Below, piece by piece: positions 18,554-27,463 of a stretch of 64,000 bases of DNA (the stretch's first letter is position 1; each line of letters starts with the position of its first letter). Made by a program: the position numbers and the translations under genes. The notes under the pieces are model-generated. The model saw nothing but the letters and a program-made list of their open reading frames with translations. It ran no database searches and had not been told where the DNA came from. The DNA comes from Verrucomicrobiia bacterium (lineage in GTDB: Bacteria > Verrucomicrobiota > Verrucomicrobiia > Limisphaerales > JADLHS01): positions 971,360-1,035,359 of the forward strand of contig JAMLJH010000001.1 in NCBI GenBank assembly GCA_023953615.1, written 5' to 3'.

Positions 18554-19486
18554 ATGAACGAGTTCGAATTGATCGCGCAACTAACCCGCGACTTGCCGAC
18601 GAATGACTCGGTGATCCTCGGCGCCGGCGACGACTGCGCGGTGTTGGCCGGCGGCACGCCGGGACAGCAGTTGCTGTTCAAGACGGATGCAGTGGTGGAA
18701 GACATTCATTTCAACCACGACACGCCGCCGCAAAAGATCGGGCGTAAAGCGTTGGCGCGTGGTTTGAGCGATATGGCCGCGATGGCCGGCACCCCGTTCG
18801 CCGCCATCGTCACGCTGGGATTGCCCCGACAATTCTCACCGGAGTTCGTCAGCGAAATTTACGCGGGATTGAACCAACTCGCCCGCCAATACGACGTCGC
18901 CATCGTCGGCGGTGAAACCACGACGAATCCCGAACGACTGCTGATTTCAGTGGCGGTGCTCGGCAGGGTGACCGCCGGTAAAGCCATCCTGCGCTCGGGG
19001 GCGCAGGTCGGCGATGCGATTTTCGTCACGGGCGAATTGGGCGGCAGCATCAACGGCAAGCACCTGGACTTCACGCCGCGGCTCGTCGAGGCGCGCTGGC
19101 TGGCGGAACATTATTCCATTCACGCCATGATGGATTTGAGCGACGGATTGGCGGGGGATTTACCGCACATTTTGCACGCCAGCGAGGTGGGCGCGGAGCT
19201 GCTCAAATCCGCCGTGCCCATCAGTGGAGCCGCGCGGGCCCGGGCGCAGCGTGGTGCTGTCGCCAAACCCGCTTTGGTGGCGGCGCTCACCGATGGCGAG
19301 GATTTTGAATTGCTGTTCACCGTCGCGAGCCGGGACGCCGTTCCGTTGTTGGATGCGTGGCGGGGACGATTTCCTGAATTGAAACTGAGTTGCATCGGTA
19401 AAATTGTCGCGGGGACCGGCTTGCGTCTCCGCGACCAGACCGGGCTGCATCCGATTACCGCTCATGGGTACGTTCATTTCTCATAG
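18554..19486 (+). CDS. thiL: Thiamine-monophosphate kinase ThiL
   Basis: This 310-residue protein has the ThiL/PurM-like fold. Visible motifs are NDSVILGAGDDCAVLAGG (metal and nucleotide loop), ALARGLSDMAAMAGTPFAAI, ETTTNPERLLISVAVLGRV, and MMDLSDGLAGDLPHILHASE. ThiL phosphorylates thiamine phosphate to the active cofactor thiamine diphosphate. The 3' end overlaps tsaE by 23 bp. It is in an operon with a CPBP protease and two tRNA t6A genes. Confidence 0.93.
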   Translation: MNEFELIAQLTRDLPTNDSVILGAGDDCAVLAGGTPGQQLLFKTDAVVEDIHFNHDTPPQKIGRKALARGLSDMAAMAGTPFAAIVTLGLPRQFSPEFVSEIYAGLNQLARQYDVAIVGGETTTNPERLLISVAVLGRVTAGKAILRSGAQVGDAIFVTGELGGSINGKHLDFTPRLVEARWLAEHYSIHAMMDLSDGLAGDLPHILHASEVGAELLKSAVPISGAARARAQRGAVAKPALVAALTDGEDFELLFTVASRDAVPLLDAWRGRFPELKLSCIGKIVAGTGLRLRDQTGLHPITAHGYVHFS

Positions 19487-19910
19487 TCCGGCGGATACCG
19501 AACGGTTCGGCTGCGAATGGGGTCGCCAGGCGCGGCACGGTTTGGTGATCGCCTTGAGCGGTGATCTCGGCACGGGCAAAACCCAATTGGTGCGTGGTCT
19601 GGCGCGGGGACTGGGCGCCACCGCACGGGTCCATTCACCCACGTTCACTTTGGTTAATGAGTATCCGGGCGGCCGGTTGAAATTATTTCATCTGGACCTG
19701 TACCGACTCGAGACGCCGGAACAAATCCACGGCGCGGGCCTGGAAGAGTTTTTGCAACCCGATGGCGTGGCGGTCATCGAATGGGCCGAACGTCTGTCGG
19801 ACGATTGGACAACCTGGAAAAAAAACACGCCGACGCCGCCCTGGCGCGCACAGATCGAAGTGATTGGTGAAACGGAACGACGCATTACTTATGAGAATTC
19901 TGGCGCTTGA
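19464..19910 (+). CDS. tsaE: TsaE, ATPase of the t6A37 tRNA modification complex
   Basis: The ATG at 19464 gives 148 residues. The Walker A motif is GDLGTGKTQLVRGLARGLG, followed by VHSPTFTLVNEYPGG and the Walker B-like LFHLDLYRLETPEQ. The end contains GVAVIEWAERL, another TsaE signature. TsaE works with TsaB and TsaD to add threonylcarbamoyl to A37 of ANN-decoding tRNAs. The gene overlaps thiL upstream and tsaB downstream (20 bp). Confidence 0.93.
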   Translation: MGTFISHSPADTERFGCEWGRQARHGLVIALSGDLGTGKTQLVRGLARGLGATARVHSPTFTLVNEYPGGRLKLFHLDLYRLETPEQIHGAGLEEFLQPDGVAVIEWAERLSDDWTTWKKNTPTPPWRAQIEVIGETERRITYENSGA

Positions 19911-20544
19911 TTTCAGTTCCGCGCGACGGAGCGCCGCCGTTGGGAACGGCAGCGGCAGCATTCGGGAAGTTGCGGAGCAACGGCCCGGCCATGACATGCG
20001 CCCTTTCGATCTGATCGAGTCCGCCCTGCAAGCCGCCGCGCGGCGCCGGGAGGACATCGAAGTTCTGGCGATTGGAATCGGGCCGGGATCCTACACGGGA
20101 ATCCGCGTGGCGATCGCCCTGGCGCAAGGCTGGCATTTGGCCACTGACGCAAAACTACTTGGAATCAGCAGCGTGGAGTGCATGGCGGCGCAGATTGCGA
20201 TTCAGGAAAAGGAAGGTCAATTTCAGATCGTGGTGGACGCGCAACGCGGTGAATTTTATCGCGCCAGTTATCTTGCGGAGTCGGGCCGCGCGCAAGTGGT
20301 GACACCCTTGCAAATCGTCACACGCGCCGAAGTGGAACACCACGCCAGCGCGGGAGAGTTGATCGTCGGCCCGGAGGTGACGCGATGGTTTCCGCACGGG
20401 CGGGAGGTTTTCCCCTCCGCCGCTACGCTGGCTCAACTCGCGGCCTCGCGCTTGGATTTCGTGACGGCGGAAAACCTGACGCCCATTTACCTTCGGGAAA
20501 CAACCTTCGTCAAAGCGCCACCGCCGCGCCGCCTGCCGCTTTAA
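19891..20544 (+). CDS. tsaB: TsaB, t6A37 tRNA modification scaffold
   Basis: The ATG at 19891 gives 217 residues beginning MRILALDFSSARRSAAVGNG. The ASKHA-fold signature IGIGPGSYTGIRVAIALAQG is diagnostic for TsaB (YeaZ), a degenerate paralogue of TsaD. It overlaps tsaE by 20 bp, as expected for a co-translated pair. tsaD is not in this window. Length is normal. Confidence 0.93.
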   Translation: MRILALDFSSARRSAAVGNGSGSIREVAEQRPGHDMRPFDLIESALQAAARRREDIEVLAIGIGPGSYTGIRVAIALAQGWHLATDAKLLGISSVECMAAQIAIQEKEGQFQIVVDAQRGEFYRASYLAESGRAQVVTPLQIVTRAEVEHHASAGELIVGPEVTRWFPHGREVFPSAATLAQLAASRLDFVTAENLTPIYLRETTFVKAPPPRRLPL

Positions 20545-20552
20545 TCCGTTCT

Positions 20553-21221
20553 TCAGTCGGCGGCGTCATCGGACGATGGTGGCTTCATCTGGCGATGCAC
20601 GAAAAAGTAATAAAGGATGCCAACCACGCCCACAAAACCGACCAGCCAGAACGTCACCTTGTGCATTTCTCCGTTGCTGATGTCCCCGCCGATTTTCACA
20701 CCCAACCAGCATAACACCGCCGACCAAAGCGCCGATCCCAGCACGGTGTAGAACGAATACTTCCAAAAATTCATCCGCACGATGCCAGCGGGAATCCCGA
20801 TAAGATGTCGCACCACCGGCAACAATCGTGCGGCGAAAATTCCCATGGCGCCGTAATGCGCCGCCCACCGCTCCGCGCCCTTCACCTTTTCCGGACTGAT
20901 GAAAATAAACTTTCCATACCGCAGAACAAACGGGCGCCCGGCGATCCGCGACAACCAGTACATCAACGTTGCGCCCAGCCAGGATCCCAAGGTGCCGGCA
21001 GCCACGATCGCGCCTTGCGCCGGCCAGCCGCTCAAGCGCCAGCCCAGACAGGAGATGCCTTCGCCCGTCCAGGCCAGATGCGCGGCAGGGGGAATCACCA
21101 CTTCACTGGGCAACGGCACAATGGAACTCTCCACCGCCATCAACAGCACCACGGCCCAAACGCCCCACGTGCTGAGGACGCTGAAATACCAGTCCACGAT
21201 TGGTTGCAACAGTTCTCTCAT
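20553..21221 (-). CDS. DedA-family membrane protein
   Basis: The ATG at 21221 gives 222 residues with about five membrane helices. DedA signatures are visible: LMAVESSIVPLPSEVVIPPA near the N terminus and FAARLLPVVRHLIGIPAGIV in the middle (RxxPxxRxxxxxPAG). DedA proteins act in lipid-carrier flipping and envelope homeostasis. The gene converges with tsaB. Confidence 0.9.
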   Translation of the reverse strand: MRELLQPIVDWYFSVLSTWGVWAVVLLMAVESSIVPLPSEVVIPPAAHLAWTGEGISCLGWRLSGWPAQGAIVAAGTLGSWLGATLMYWLSRIAGRPFVLRYGKFIFISPEKVKGAERWAAHYGAMGIFAARLLPVVRHLIGIPAGIVRMNFWKYSFYTVLGSALWSAVLCWLGVKIGGDISNGEMHKVTFWLVGFVGVVGILYYFFVHRQMKPPSSDDAAD

Positions 21222-21378
21222 GTGGCGCAGGTTTATAGCGGATATCGCGTGGCTGAAGCAAACTTTCCCCACCAGATTGGCTTGAACCCGGCACACGATC
21301 CGTCATCGGAACGGAATCGCCGCCAAAACTCGCCGCTTGACCAAAGACCGCAGACTTCAGAACTTAACCGCCCTAACG

Positions 21379-21882
21379 ATGTTCAAGTCTTACGAATTGT
21401 TCGGCTTCATGTCGCCCACGCTGGCGAGTGAAATTCTGACCTTTGCTCACGAATCGGAGAAGCCCACGTATCGCGCGGTCCTGCAAGCCGTGGCCGAGGC
21501 GCGCCGGGTGCGACCGGTTTTTCTGGAGCGCCGCGAACGCAACGAGCGTCACGCCACCATGTTGAGCACTCTGGCCCGACCGAATTTGGATGCCGCCGCC
21601 GGCACGCTGCTTCGCACCTGGCTCGTCAAAAAATATCAATCCATGCTGACGGATTTCCTCAACGCCTTGGAAATCCCGAACGAAAATGGCGTGGTGGAAG
21701 ACCTGCCGGAAGCCATGAGCGACGAAAAATTGAAGGCAGCCGTGGAAACATTGCTGACCAAGTACCCGCCGGAAGCCGTGGCGGTTTACCTGAACGCTTT
21801 CAACGGAATGAACGAGGCGAACTGGTCGAATCTCCAAAACCTGCTGGAGAACGACACCCGTTTGCAGCTCGGCGCGAGTTGA
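21379..21882 (+). CDS. Conserved-looking hypothetical protein, 167 aa
   Basis: I do not recognise a family. The ATG at 21379 begins MFKSYELFGFMSPTLASEIL; an earlier in-frame start exists at 21337. The protein is soluble and mostly helical, with charged segments (EKPTYRAVLQAVAEARRVRP and RTWLVKKYQSMLTDFLNALE). It shows neither signal peptide nor metal motif. Codon use and protein-like composition argue that it is real. It stands about 190 bp upstream of gnd on the same strand. Confidence 0.7.
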   Translation: MFKSYELFGFMSPTLASEILTFAHESEKPTYRAVLQAVAEARRVRPVFLERRERNERHATMLSTLARPNLDAAAGTLLRTWLVKKYQSMLTDFLNALEIPNENGVVEDLPEAMSDEKLKAAVETLLTKYPPEAVAVYLNAFNGMNEANWSNLQNLLENDTRLQLGAS

Positions 21883-22070
21883 ACTTCGAGTTAAACGTCG
21901 CCACTCAATCGAATCCCACCCCGATTCTGCCCTGGCTCGGTCAGAGAGCGGAACCCCGTGACTCGTTCCGTTCTGCCCGGTGAATTTTCACGATCCATAA
22001 ATCTTCTGGCGGGACGGCGTAACTTTTGTATGGTTCCCTTGTTTGGTTTCCGTTCAAAACGACTACGAAT

Positions 22071-23543
22071 ATGCAACCTACAGGTGACATCGCTCTCATT
22101 GGTCTGGCCGTCATGGGCCAGAACCTCATCTTAAACATGAACGACCACGGCTTTACCGTCGTGGCTTACAATCGCACCATCGAAAAGGTGGATCACTTTC
22201 TGGCGAACGAGGCTCGGGGCACGAAAGTCCTCGGCGCCCATTCCATCGCGGAAATGGTTGCCAAGCTAAAACGGCCTCGTCGCGTGATGATGCTCGTCAA
22301 GGCGGGCAAGCCGGTGGATGATTTCATCGAACAACTCCTGCCGCACCTTGAGCCGGGCGACATCATTATTGATGGCGGCAACTCCCTCTTTGAGGATACC
22401 AATCGCCGCCAGCAATATGTCGAAAGCAAAGGGTTGCTCTACATCGGTACGGGCGTGAGCGGCGGCGAAGAAGGCGCGCGACACGGTCCCAGCATCATGC
22501 CGGGCGGTTCTCCCGCGGCCTGGCCGCATGTGAAAAATATCTTGCAGGCGGTTGCCGCCAAAGTAGAGGACGGCACGCCGTGTTGCGATTGGGTCGGCGA
22601 ACAGGGCGCCGGCCATTACGTCAAGATGGTGCATAACGGCATTGAATACGGCGACATGCAACTCATTTGCGAAGCCTATAACATCATGAAGCACGGCCTG
22701 GGCATGAGCGCCGATGAAATGCACCCCGTCTTTGCCGAGTGGAATCAGGGTGAGCTGGACAGTTATCTGATTGAGATCACGCGCGACATCCTGGCGCACA
22801 AAGACACCGACGGCACGCCGCTGGTGGATAACATCCTCGACACCGCCGGCCAGAAAGGCACGGGTAAATGGACGGTGATCAATTCGCAGGACCTGGGGAT
22901 TCCAATCACGTTGATCGCGGAAGCGGTTTATTCCCGTTGCGTTTCCGCCTTGAAGGACGAGCGCGTGAAAGCCGCGCGCAAATTGAAAGGACCGCGTCCG
23001 GTCCTGGGCACAATTGCCACCAATCCGGAAAAGAAAAAAGCGTTTATCAACGACATCAAAAACGCGCTTTACGCTTCAAAAATCATCAGTTACGCACAGG
23101 GTTACATGCTGATGCGCGCGGCGGCCCAGCAATACAAATGGAATTTGAATTACGGCGGAATTGCGTTGATGTGGCGGGGCGGCTGCATCATTCGCTCGCG
23201 CTTTCTCGGGAAAATCAAAGCGGCTTACGATGCCAAGCCCAAGCTCTCGAATCTGCTGTTGGATGATTATTTCCGCGCTGAAATCAAGAAGGCGCAAAAA
23301 GGCTGGCGCAACGTCGTGGCCACCGCCGCGAAGAAGGGGATCCCGGCGCCGGCATTCAGCACCGCACTGGCATTTTACGATCAGTATCGCAGCGCGATAT
23401 TGCCCGCGAATCTGTTGCAGGCGCAGCGCGATTACTTCGGCGCGCACACTTACGAGCGCGTGGACAAACCGCGCGGCGAATTCTTCCATACCAATTGGAC
23501 CGGGCGCGGCGGCACCACGAGCAGCAGCACCTACAATGTCTGA
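22071..23543 (+). CDS. gnd: 6-phosphogluconate dehydrogenase, decarboxylating
   Basis: The ATG at 22071 gives 490 residues. The NADP-binding site is IALIGLAVMGQNLILNMND; the substrate and catalytic region is GAGHYVKMVHNGIEYGDMQL (catalytic Lys). The C-terminal region NLNYGGIALMWRGGCIIRSR is typical of the long form. The enzyme converts 6-phosphogluconate to ribulose 5-phosphate and CO2 in the pentose phosphate pathway. A strong intrinsic terminator follows 73 bp downstream. Confidence 0.96.
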   Translation: MQPTGDIALIGLAVMGQNLILNMNDHGFTVVAYNRTIEKVDHFLANEARGTKVLGAHSIAEMVAKLKRPRRVMMLVKAGKPVDDFIEQLLPHLEPGDIIIDGGNSLFEDTNRRQQYVESKGLLYIGTGVSGGEEGARHGPSIMPGGSPAAWPHVKNILQAVAAKVEDGTPCCDWVGEQGAGHYVKMVHNGIEYGDMQLICEAYNIMKHGLGMSADEMHPVFAEWNQGELDSYLIEITRDILAHKDTDGTPLVDNILDTAGQKGTGKWTVINSQDLGIPITLIAEAVYSRCVSALKDERVKAARKLKGPRPVLGTIATNPEKKKAFINDIKNALYASKIISYAQGYMLMRAAAQQYKWNLNYGGIALMWRGGCIIRSRFLGKIKAAYDAKPKLSNLLLDDYFRAEIKKAQKGWRNVVATAAKKGIPAPAFSTALAFYDQYRSAILPANLLQAQRDYFGAHTYERVDKPRGEFFHTNWTGRGGTTSSSTYNV

Positions 23544-23615
23544 TGCCTGAGCCAACCCCGTCCGCGCCCATGCGGCCGCCGGGCGGATTGAGCGGCAACG
23601 AAATTACAGACTTAC

Positions 23616-23646
23616 AAAGCGCGGGTGTTTCGCCCGCGCTTTTTTA
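23616..23646 (+). terminator. Rho-independent terminator after gnd
   Basis: A 10-bp stem AAAGCGCGGG / CCCGCGCTTT closes a 7-nt loop (TGTTTCG) and is followed immediately by five further T residues. This is a textbook intrinsic terminator on the plus strand, placed 73 bp after the gnd stop. Confidence 0.9.
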
Positions 23647-23719
23647 TTGCGCCCGCCAACATTCCGTTCGGGACGAAGCGTTCCGCGTCAGCGAACTGAC
23701 CGCGGTGCCCGGGCCGCGC

Positions 23720-23995
23720 TTACGCGCCCTGCCCCGGTGGTTGATGATGATCGAAATGCTCAACCATGGCTTGAACCGCCTCTTGTTCGTCGTCGCCGGA
23801 AACCTCGACATCCACGTAAGAAACCAGGCTCGAGGCCAGGATCAAGATTCCCAAAATACTCTGGGCGTCGGCCAACTGCGCCTCCGCGCGGAACAGGATG
23901 CGGGAACGGAACCGACGCGCGAGTTGCACCATTTGAACGGCTGCCCGCATGGGAAACCGCCGGTCCCAGGCCACTTTTACTCGTGCTTGTTTCAT
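23720..23995 (-). CDS. HPr-like (Crh-like) protein lacking the catalytic histidine
   Basis: The ATG at 23995 gives 91 residues that align with HPr along their length. The segment DRRFPMRAAVQMVQLARRF corresponds to NGLHTRPAAQFVKEAKGF, which places Pro where His15 should be; Arg17 is kept. The regulatory site is kept: AQSILGILILAS matches the Ser46 helix. It therefore cannot relay PTS phosphate through His15 but could still be phosphorylated on Ser46 by an HPr kinase, as Bacillus Crh is. No PTS genes lie nearby. The protein family is clear; the role is inferred. Confidence 0.8.
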   Translation of the reverse strand: MKQARVKVAWDRRFPMRAAVQMVQLARRFRSRILFRAEAQLADAQSILGILILASSLVSYVDVEVSGDDEQEAVQAMVEHFDHHQPPGQGA

Positions 23996-24114
23996 GGTAT
24001 TTCCAATATTGACCGAGTTCTTCGACCGGACTGAAATGCGTTCGTTCAGATTTTTCGCCGGCAAAAAGTAAACCGCTCAACGGCGGCAATGACCCCACTG
24101 GTAAATCGGAAAGC

Positions 24115-25014
24115 TTACGGATTCGGGCGCGGCGAAACGCTGAGGCCCAACACATTCGCCACAGCCCGCTCGCGCCCATCCGAAGGTTGATTGAGAATTC
24201 TGAACGTATTTTGATCCGGATCACGCACCGCCAGCACCGAACTGCCACCGCCATCCAGATTCAAAGCCTCCGAACCACCGCGGGCCAAAATTTCCTGCGC
24301 CAGCTCGGCATAACTCATGCCTCGCGCTACTCCCGGTTTGCGTCCATCAACCACCAGCAAAATCAGTTTGGTGGCCGATTGATTCAGCCCCGCCACAGTG
24401 CGCGGATGCCGCGCCTGGTTATTATGTTTAACGACTTTCCCCGCCTGCACCAGCATCACGTTTCCCGAAATGATCTGCCAATCGTTCGCGCCTGGTTTTT
24501 GCAGGGGGCGAATGGACACCCGACCCGCGCGATCCACCACCAGAGCTGGACGCTCGCCCGTCCCCGGCGACCAAAGCTGGCCCGCGCTCATGGCCGGTCC
24601 CGAAACGGAACTCCAAACCGTGGGACGAAAACCGGGGCCCGGTGCGCCCGCGGCGTTGGTTCGACGTATCGAGAAAAAGTCTCCATTTACCACCAGATCG
24701 AATTTCTCCCGCATGGCGATTTGCGTCGGGCGCATCAACGTGGTCTGCCACGGGCCTGGCCCATCCGGATCCGCGCCGCCGGGAGCAACGCCCAAACGCA
24801 ACTGCGGATTCGTCAAATCAATCTCGGCCACGAACAGCCGCTGCGGCGGATTCGTGCGCACTTCGGAATAAAGCAACACGCCCGGAAACGGATGCTCGGT
24901 CGTCAAGCTATCTGCGGAAGCCAGGTGCGAACCCAGCAAACCCAATCCCACGCACCCGATTACGAAGCGGCGAATGGAGCGGAGCGAAGCCGCCATCGGT
25001 TGATCAATTGCCAT
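24115..25014 (-). CDS. Phosphodiester glycosidase (NAGPA-domain) family protein, secreted
   Basis: The ATG at 25014 gives 299 residues with a signal peptide (about 1-33, FVIGCVGLGLLGSHLASADS). The domain carries KFDLVVNGDFFSIRR, TVAGLNQSATKLILLVVDGR and the C-terminal LNLDGGGSSVLAVRD, the NAGPA/phosphodiester glycosidase signatures (YigE-like). Bacterial members are thought to trim sugar phosphodiesters or exopolysaccharide; the substrate is unknown. An earlier in-frame start exists but would remove the signal peptide from the N terminus. It lies 44 bp downstream of an oxidoreductase gene on the same strand. Confidence 0.88.
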   Translation of the reverse strand: MAIDQPMAASLRSIRRFVIGCVGLGLLGSHLASADSLTTEHPFPGVLLYSEVRTNPPQRLFVAEIDLTNPQLRLGVAPGGADPDGPGPWQTTLMRPTQIAMREKFDLVVNGDFFSIRRTNAAGAPGPGFRPTVWSSVSGPAMSAGQLWSPGTGERPALVVDRAGRVSIRPLQKPGANDWQIISGNVMLVQAGKVVKHNNQARHPRTVAGLNQSATKLILLVVDGRKPGVARGMSYAELAQEILARGGSEALNLDGGGSSVLAVRDPDQNTFRILNQPSDGRERAVANVLGLSVSPRPNP

Positions 25015-25058
25015 TACCACACTCGGTTTTTCTCTTCCCAACCTAAACCTCTCGCGGC

Positions 25059-26459
25059 TCAAATCAGATTCGGATGTTGCCACGGACCACGATACTCGCG
25101 CTTCAGCAATTTGGTGACAACGGCATCTCCCAACGCCACCCGTTGTCCCGGATCGTAGTACACCGGTCGTCCCTGTTCCATGGCCAGGTTGGCGAGTATG
25201 CAACTGGCGGTCGAAATGTGTCCCTCCTCGATATCCGCCACCGGACGACTGCGTTTTTCAATGGCCGCAAGAAAATCCAGCATGTGCCGCCGCGTCGCCG
25301 GAGCGGCGTTCAGTTCAATATCCTTCTCGGTTAAATCCTCGGGATACTGCTCGCGTTCGTACACGCAATCGAAGTGCAGCGATTTTTCATTCCGATCCAT
25401 GGGAATAAAATCCGCGCGCATCACGCTGACCTTGAGCGTGCCTTTTTCGCCATAAATAAACAGCGCCCACGGATAATCCGGATCCGGCGCGCTGCCCCAG
25501 GTGCGGTGTTGCCACGCGACATTGAACTCCTTGAATTCAAACACCGCCTGTTGCGTGTCCGCGATGTTGGATTTCCCTTCCTTCTGCACGAAGATGCCGC
25601 CCGTGGAATGAATGGCTTTTGGCCAACCCAAATCCAGCAGCCAGCGACCAGCGTCCAGCATGTGAACGCACATGTCGCCCATAATGCCGTTCCCGTATTC
25701 CATGAACGTGCGCCACCAACTGCGATGCGGCAGCCGGTCGTACGGGCGCAACGGCGCCGGACCGGTCCACATTTCGTAATCCAGAAAATCCGGCACGGGC
25801 TGCGCCGGCGGATTGCCATTGGCCCGCATGTGATAATAACAACACGCCTCGACGAGGCCGATCTTGCCCAGCAGCCCGGCATCCACCACCTGCTGCTTTA
25901 CATCAATCAAATGCGGGGTGCTTCTGCGTTGGGTGCCGATCTGCACCACCCGCCCATGTTTGCGCGCCGTGTCCAGCATCGCTTCCCCCTCGCGCACGTC
26001 CCGGCTGATGGGTTTTTGACAATAAACGTCCGCGCCCGCTTCCATTGCGGCGATCGCATGCAGCGCGTGCCAGTGATCCGGCGAACCGACCAGCACCACG
26101 TCCAAATCTTTTTCGCGCAGCATCTCGCGGTAATCGCCATAACCGCGCGGCTTGCGTTTCGACTTTTGCCGCTGACTCGCCATCTCCACCGCGCCCGCCA
26201 GCAGATTTTTGTCCGGGTCGCAAATGGAAACCACTTCAATGGGAGCGACCTGCATCAGTCGCCACAAATCACTTTTGCCGTACCAACCCGCGCCAATTAA
26301 TCCCACGCGCTTGGGTTTACCGTTGATCAAGTCCAGCGCGTCCGCGCCCCAACTTGGCAGCGCGGCCAACGCGGTGAGCGCTGAAGCCGATTTGAGAAAC
26401 TGGCGGCGATTGATGTTGAACGCCGTTGGGGATGAAAATTGATTCCGGGCGAATTTCAT
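25059..26459 (-). CDS. Tat-exported Gfo/Idh/MocA-family oxidoreductase
   Basis: The ATG at 26459 gives 466 residues with a twin-arginine signal (FNINRRQFLKSASALTALAA). The NAD-binding Rossmann motif is RVGLIGAGWYGKSDLW; the conserved lysine motif is VYCQKPISRDVREGEAML (usual EKP replaced by QKP, common in this secreted subgroup). GDMCVHMLDAGRWLLDLG contains the catalytic Asp/His region. Such periplasmic sugar oxidoreductases are expanded in planctomycetes and verrucomicrobia. Its product and substrate are unknown. Confidence 0.9.
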   Translation of the reverse strand: MKFARNQFSSPTAFNINRRQFLKSASALTALAALPSWGADALDLINGKPKRVGLIGAGWYGKSDLWRLMQVAPIEVVSICDPDKNLLAGAVEMASQRQKSKRKPRGYGDYREMLREKDLDVVLVGSPDHWHALHAIAAMEAGADVYCQKPISRDVREGEAMLDTARKHGRVVQIGTQRRSTPHLIDVKQQVVDAGLLGKIGLVEACCYYHMRANGNPPAQPVPDFLDYEMWTGPAPLRPYDRLPHRSWWRTFMEYGNGIMGDMCVHMLDAGRWLLDLGWPKAIHSTGGIFVQKEGKSNIADTQQAVFEFKEFNVAWQHRTWGSAPDPDYPWALFIYGEKGTLKVSVMRADFIPMDRNEKSLHFDCVYEREQYPEDLTEKDIELNAAPATRRHMLDFLAAIEKRSRPVADIEEGHISTASCILANLAMEQGRPVYYDPGQRVALGDAVVTKLLKREYRGPWQHPNLI

Positions 26460-26677
26460 GACGGCAATATGGACTACGACGCGTGCCGGAAGCAACCCAG
26501 ACCGACAAGTGGATGTGGGCGGGTCATTAAAACCGTCCAGACTTCCGTCAAGCATCCAAGCGAGGTCTGGCAATGCTGTGCAGGGATTGCGCGGTCAACT
26601 TCAGCCTCCAGGGAATGAGTCTGTAACTGGATGCCAATCGAAAGGAGGTTGTTTATGCATAACCGTAGCCTCCCCCC
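26460..26677. other. Gene-free left edge of the accessory region
   Basis: Nothing codes convincingly here. One notable signal is AAAGGAGG at 26641-26648, a very strong Shine-Dalgarno sequence, 6 bp before the ATG at 26655. That frame gives a 128-codon ORF in a different phase from the methyltransferase remnant, which suggests the original start of the remnant gene, now frameshifted. Confidence 0.4.
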
Positions 26678-27007
26678 GTGCGAAGAATTTTCGCGACATT
26701 CAATGCCTTGGACCCGTCGAAAAAACCCACCAACGCCAAACCTTGCCTTGCTCTGGAACGCTGCCGGGGAATTGCGGCGGCGCTGGGAGCGCCTCTGGTG
26801 TTGGAAAACGTCCGCGCGGCGCAAGCCTTCATTGGGAAAAGCGCGCACCGGATCGGGCCTTTCCATTTGTGGGGCGATGTCCCTTTGCTTTTGCCGGATT
26901 ACGGCGGGAGGAAAAAAGAAAGCTACGGGAGCCGGAAACGGGCGAGTCGGGCAAAAATACCTCTGGAGCTTGCGCTTGCAGTGGGGCGCTGGCATTTCCC
27001 TTTTTAA
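26678..27007 (+). pseudogene. Remnant of a C5-cytosine DNA methyltransferase (phage-type)
   Basis: The 109-codon frame encodes CLALERCRGIAAALGAPLVL, then ENVRAAQAFIG with the ENV motif (motif VI of C5-cytosine methyltransferases), then HRIGPFHLWGDVPLLLPDYG and AKIPLELALAVGRWHFPF. The N-terminal half, with the SAM-binding FxGxG and the PCQ catalytic motif, is absent, so it cannot be an active enzyme. A strong Shine-Dalgarno and ATG upstream are in another frame. It is probably a decayed phage gene in the tRNA-Asn-linked island. Confidence 0.65.
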
Positions 27008-27196
27008 CCGCCCGCTGTCCTTTTACCCTCGCCACGAATGAAACGCGCGCCTGGGGCATCCTGGAGCGTCACTTTTCCGGTGAGCGAGGGTTAAAGGCCG
27101 GTTTTTGGGTTTTTGGGTTAAGGGTTAAGCGATGGGGAATTGGGGGAGCAATCGGCAAACATTGACAATCTTTGCAAGGCGTCCGATACTCCCGTC

Positions 27197-27463
27197 ATGG
27201 CTACAAAAACCAGAAACATCTCCCTGCCCCCAGCGCTGGACGAATTCGTCGAGCGCAAAGTGAGGGGCGGACAATACGGAAACGCCAGCAACGTGATTCA
27301 AGCCGGGTTGCGGGCGTTGGCGCGGGAGGAAATGGGCGCGAGCCTCAAGCGGTTCAACGAAATCATGGCCGATCTGCCCGCTGAACCGATCACGCCGGAA
27401 ATGGAGCAGGCCATCGTGCGCGCCGTGCGTAAGTCCCGGGCGGAAGAAAAGGCGGGGCGATGA
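27197..27463 (+). CDS. ParD-family ribbon-helix-helix antitoxin
   Basis: The ATG at 27197 gives 88 residues. The N-terminal RHH fold is TRNISLPPALDEFVERKVRG followed by ASNVIQAGLRALAREE, typical of ParD/CC2985 antitoxins. The C-terminal tail should bind the toxin. The stop overlaps the start of the PIN toxin gene by 4 bp. Antitoxins of this type bind their own promoter, which would be in the short region upstream of 27197. Confidence 0.88.
   Translation: MATKTRNISLPPALDEFVERKVRGGQYGNASNVIQAGLRALAREEMGASLKRFNEIMADLPAEPITPEMEQAIVRAVRKSRAEEKAGR

Noticed and set aside
26604..26628. CTCCAG-like sequence near 26604 resembling the tRNA-Asn 3' end (possible att copy)
   Set aside because: Only a rough match with gaps; too short and weak to call an attachment repeat.
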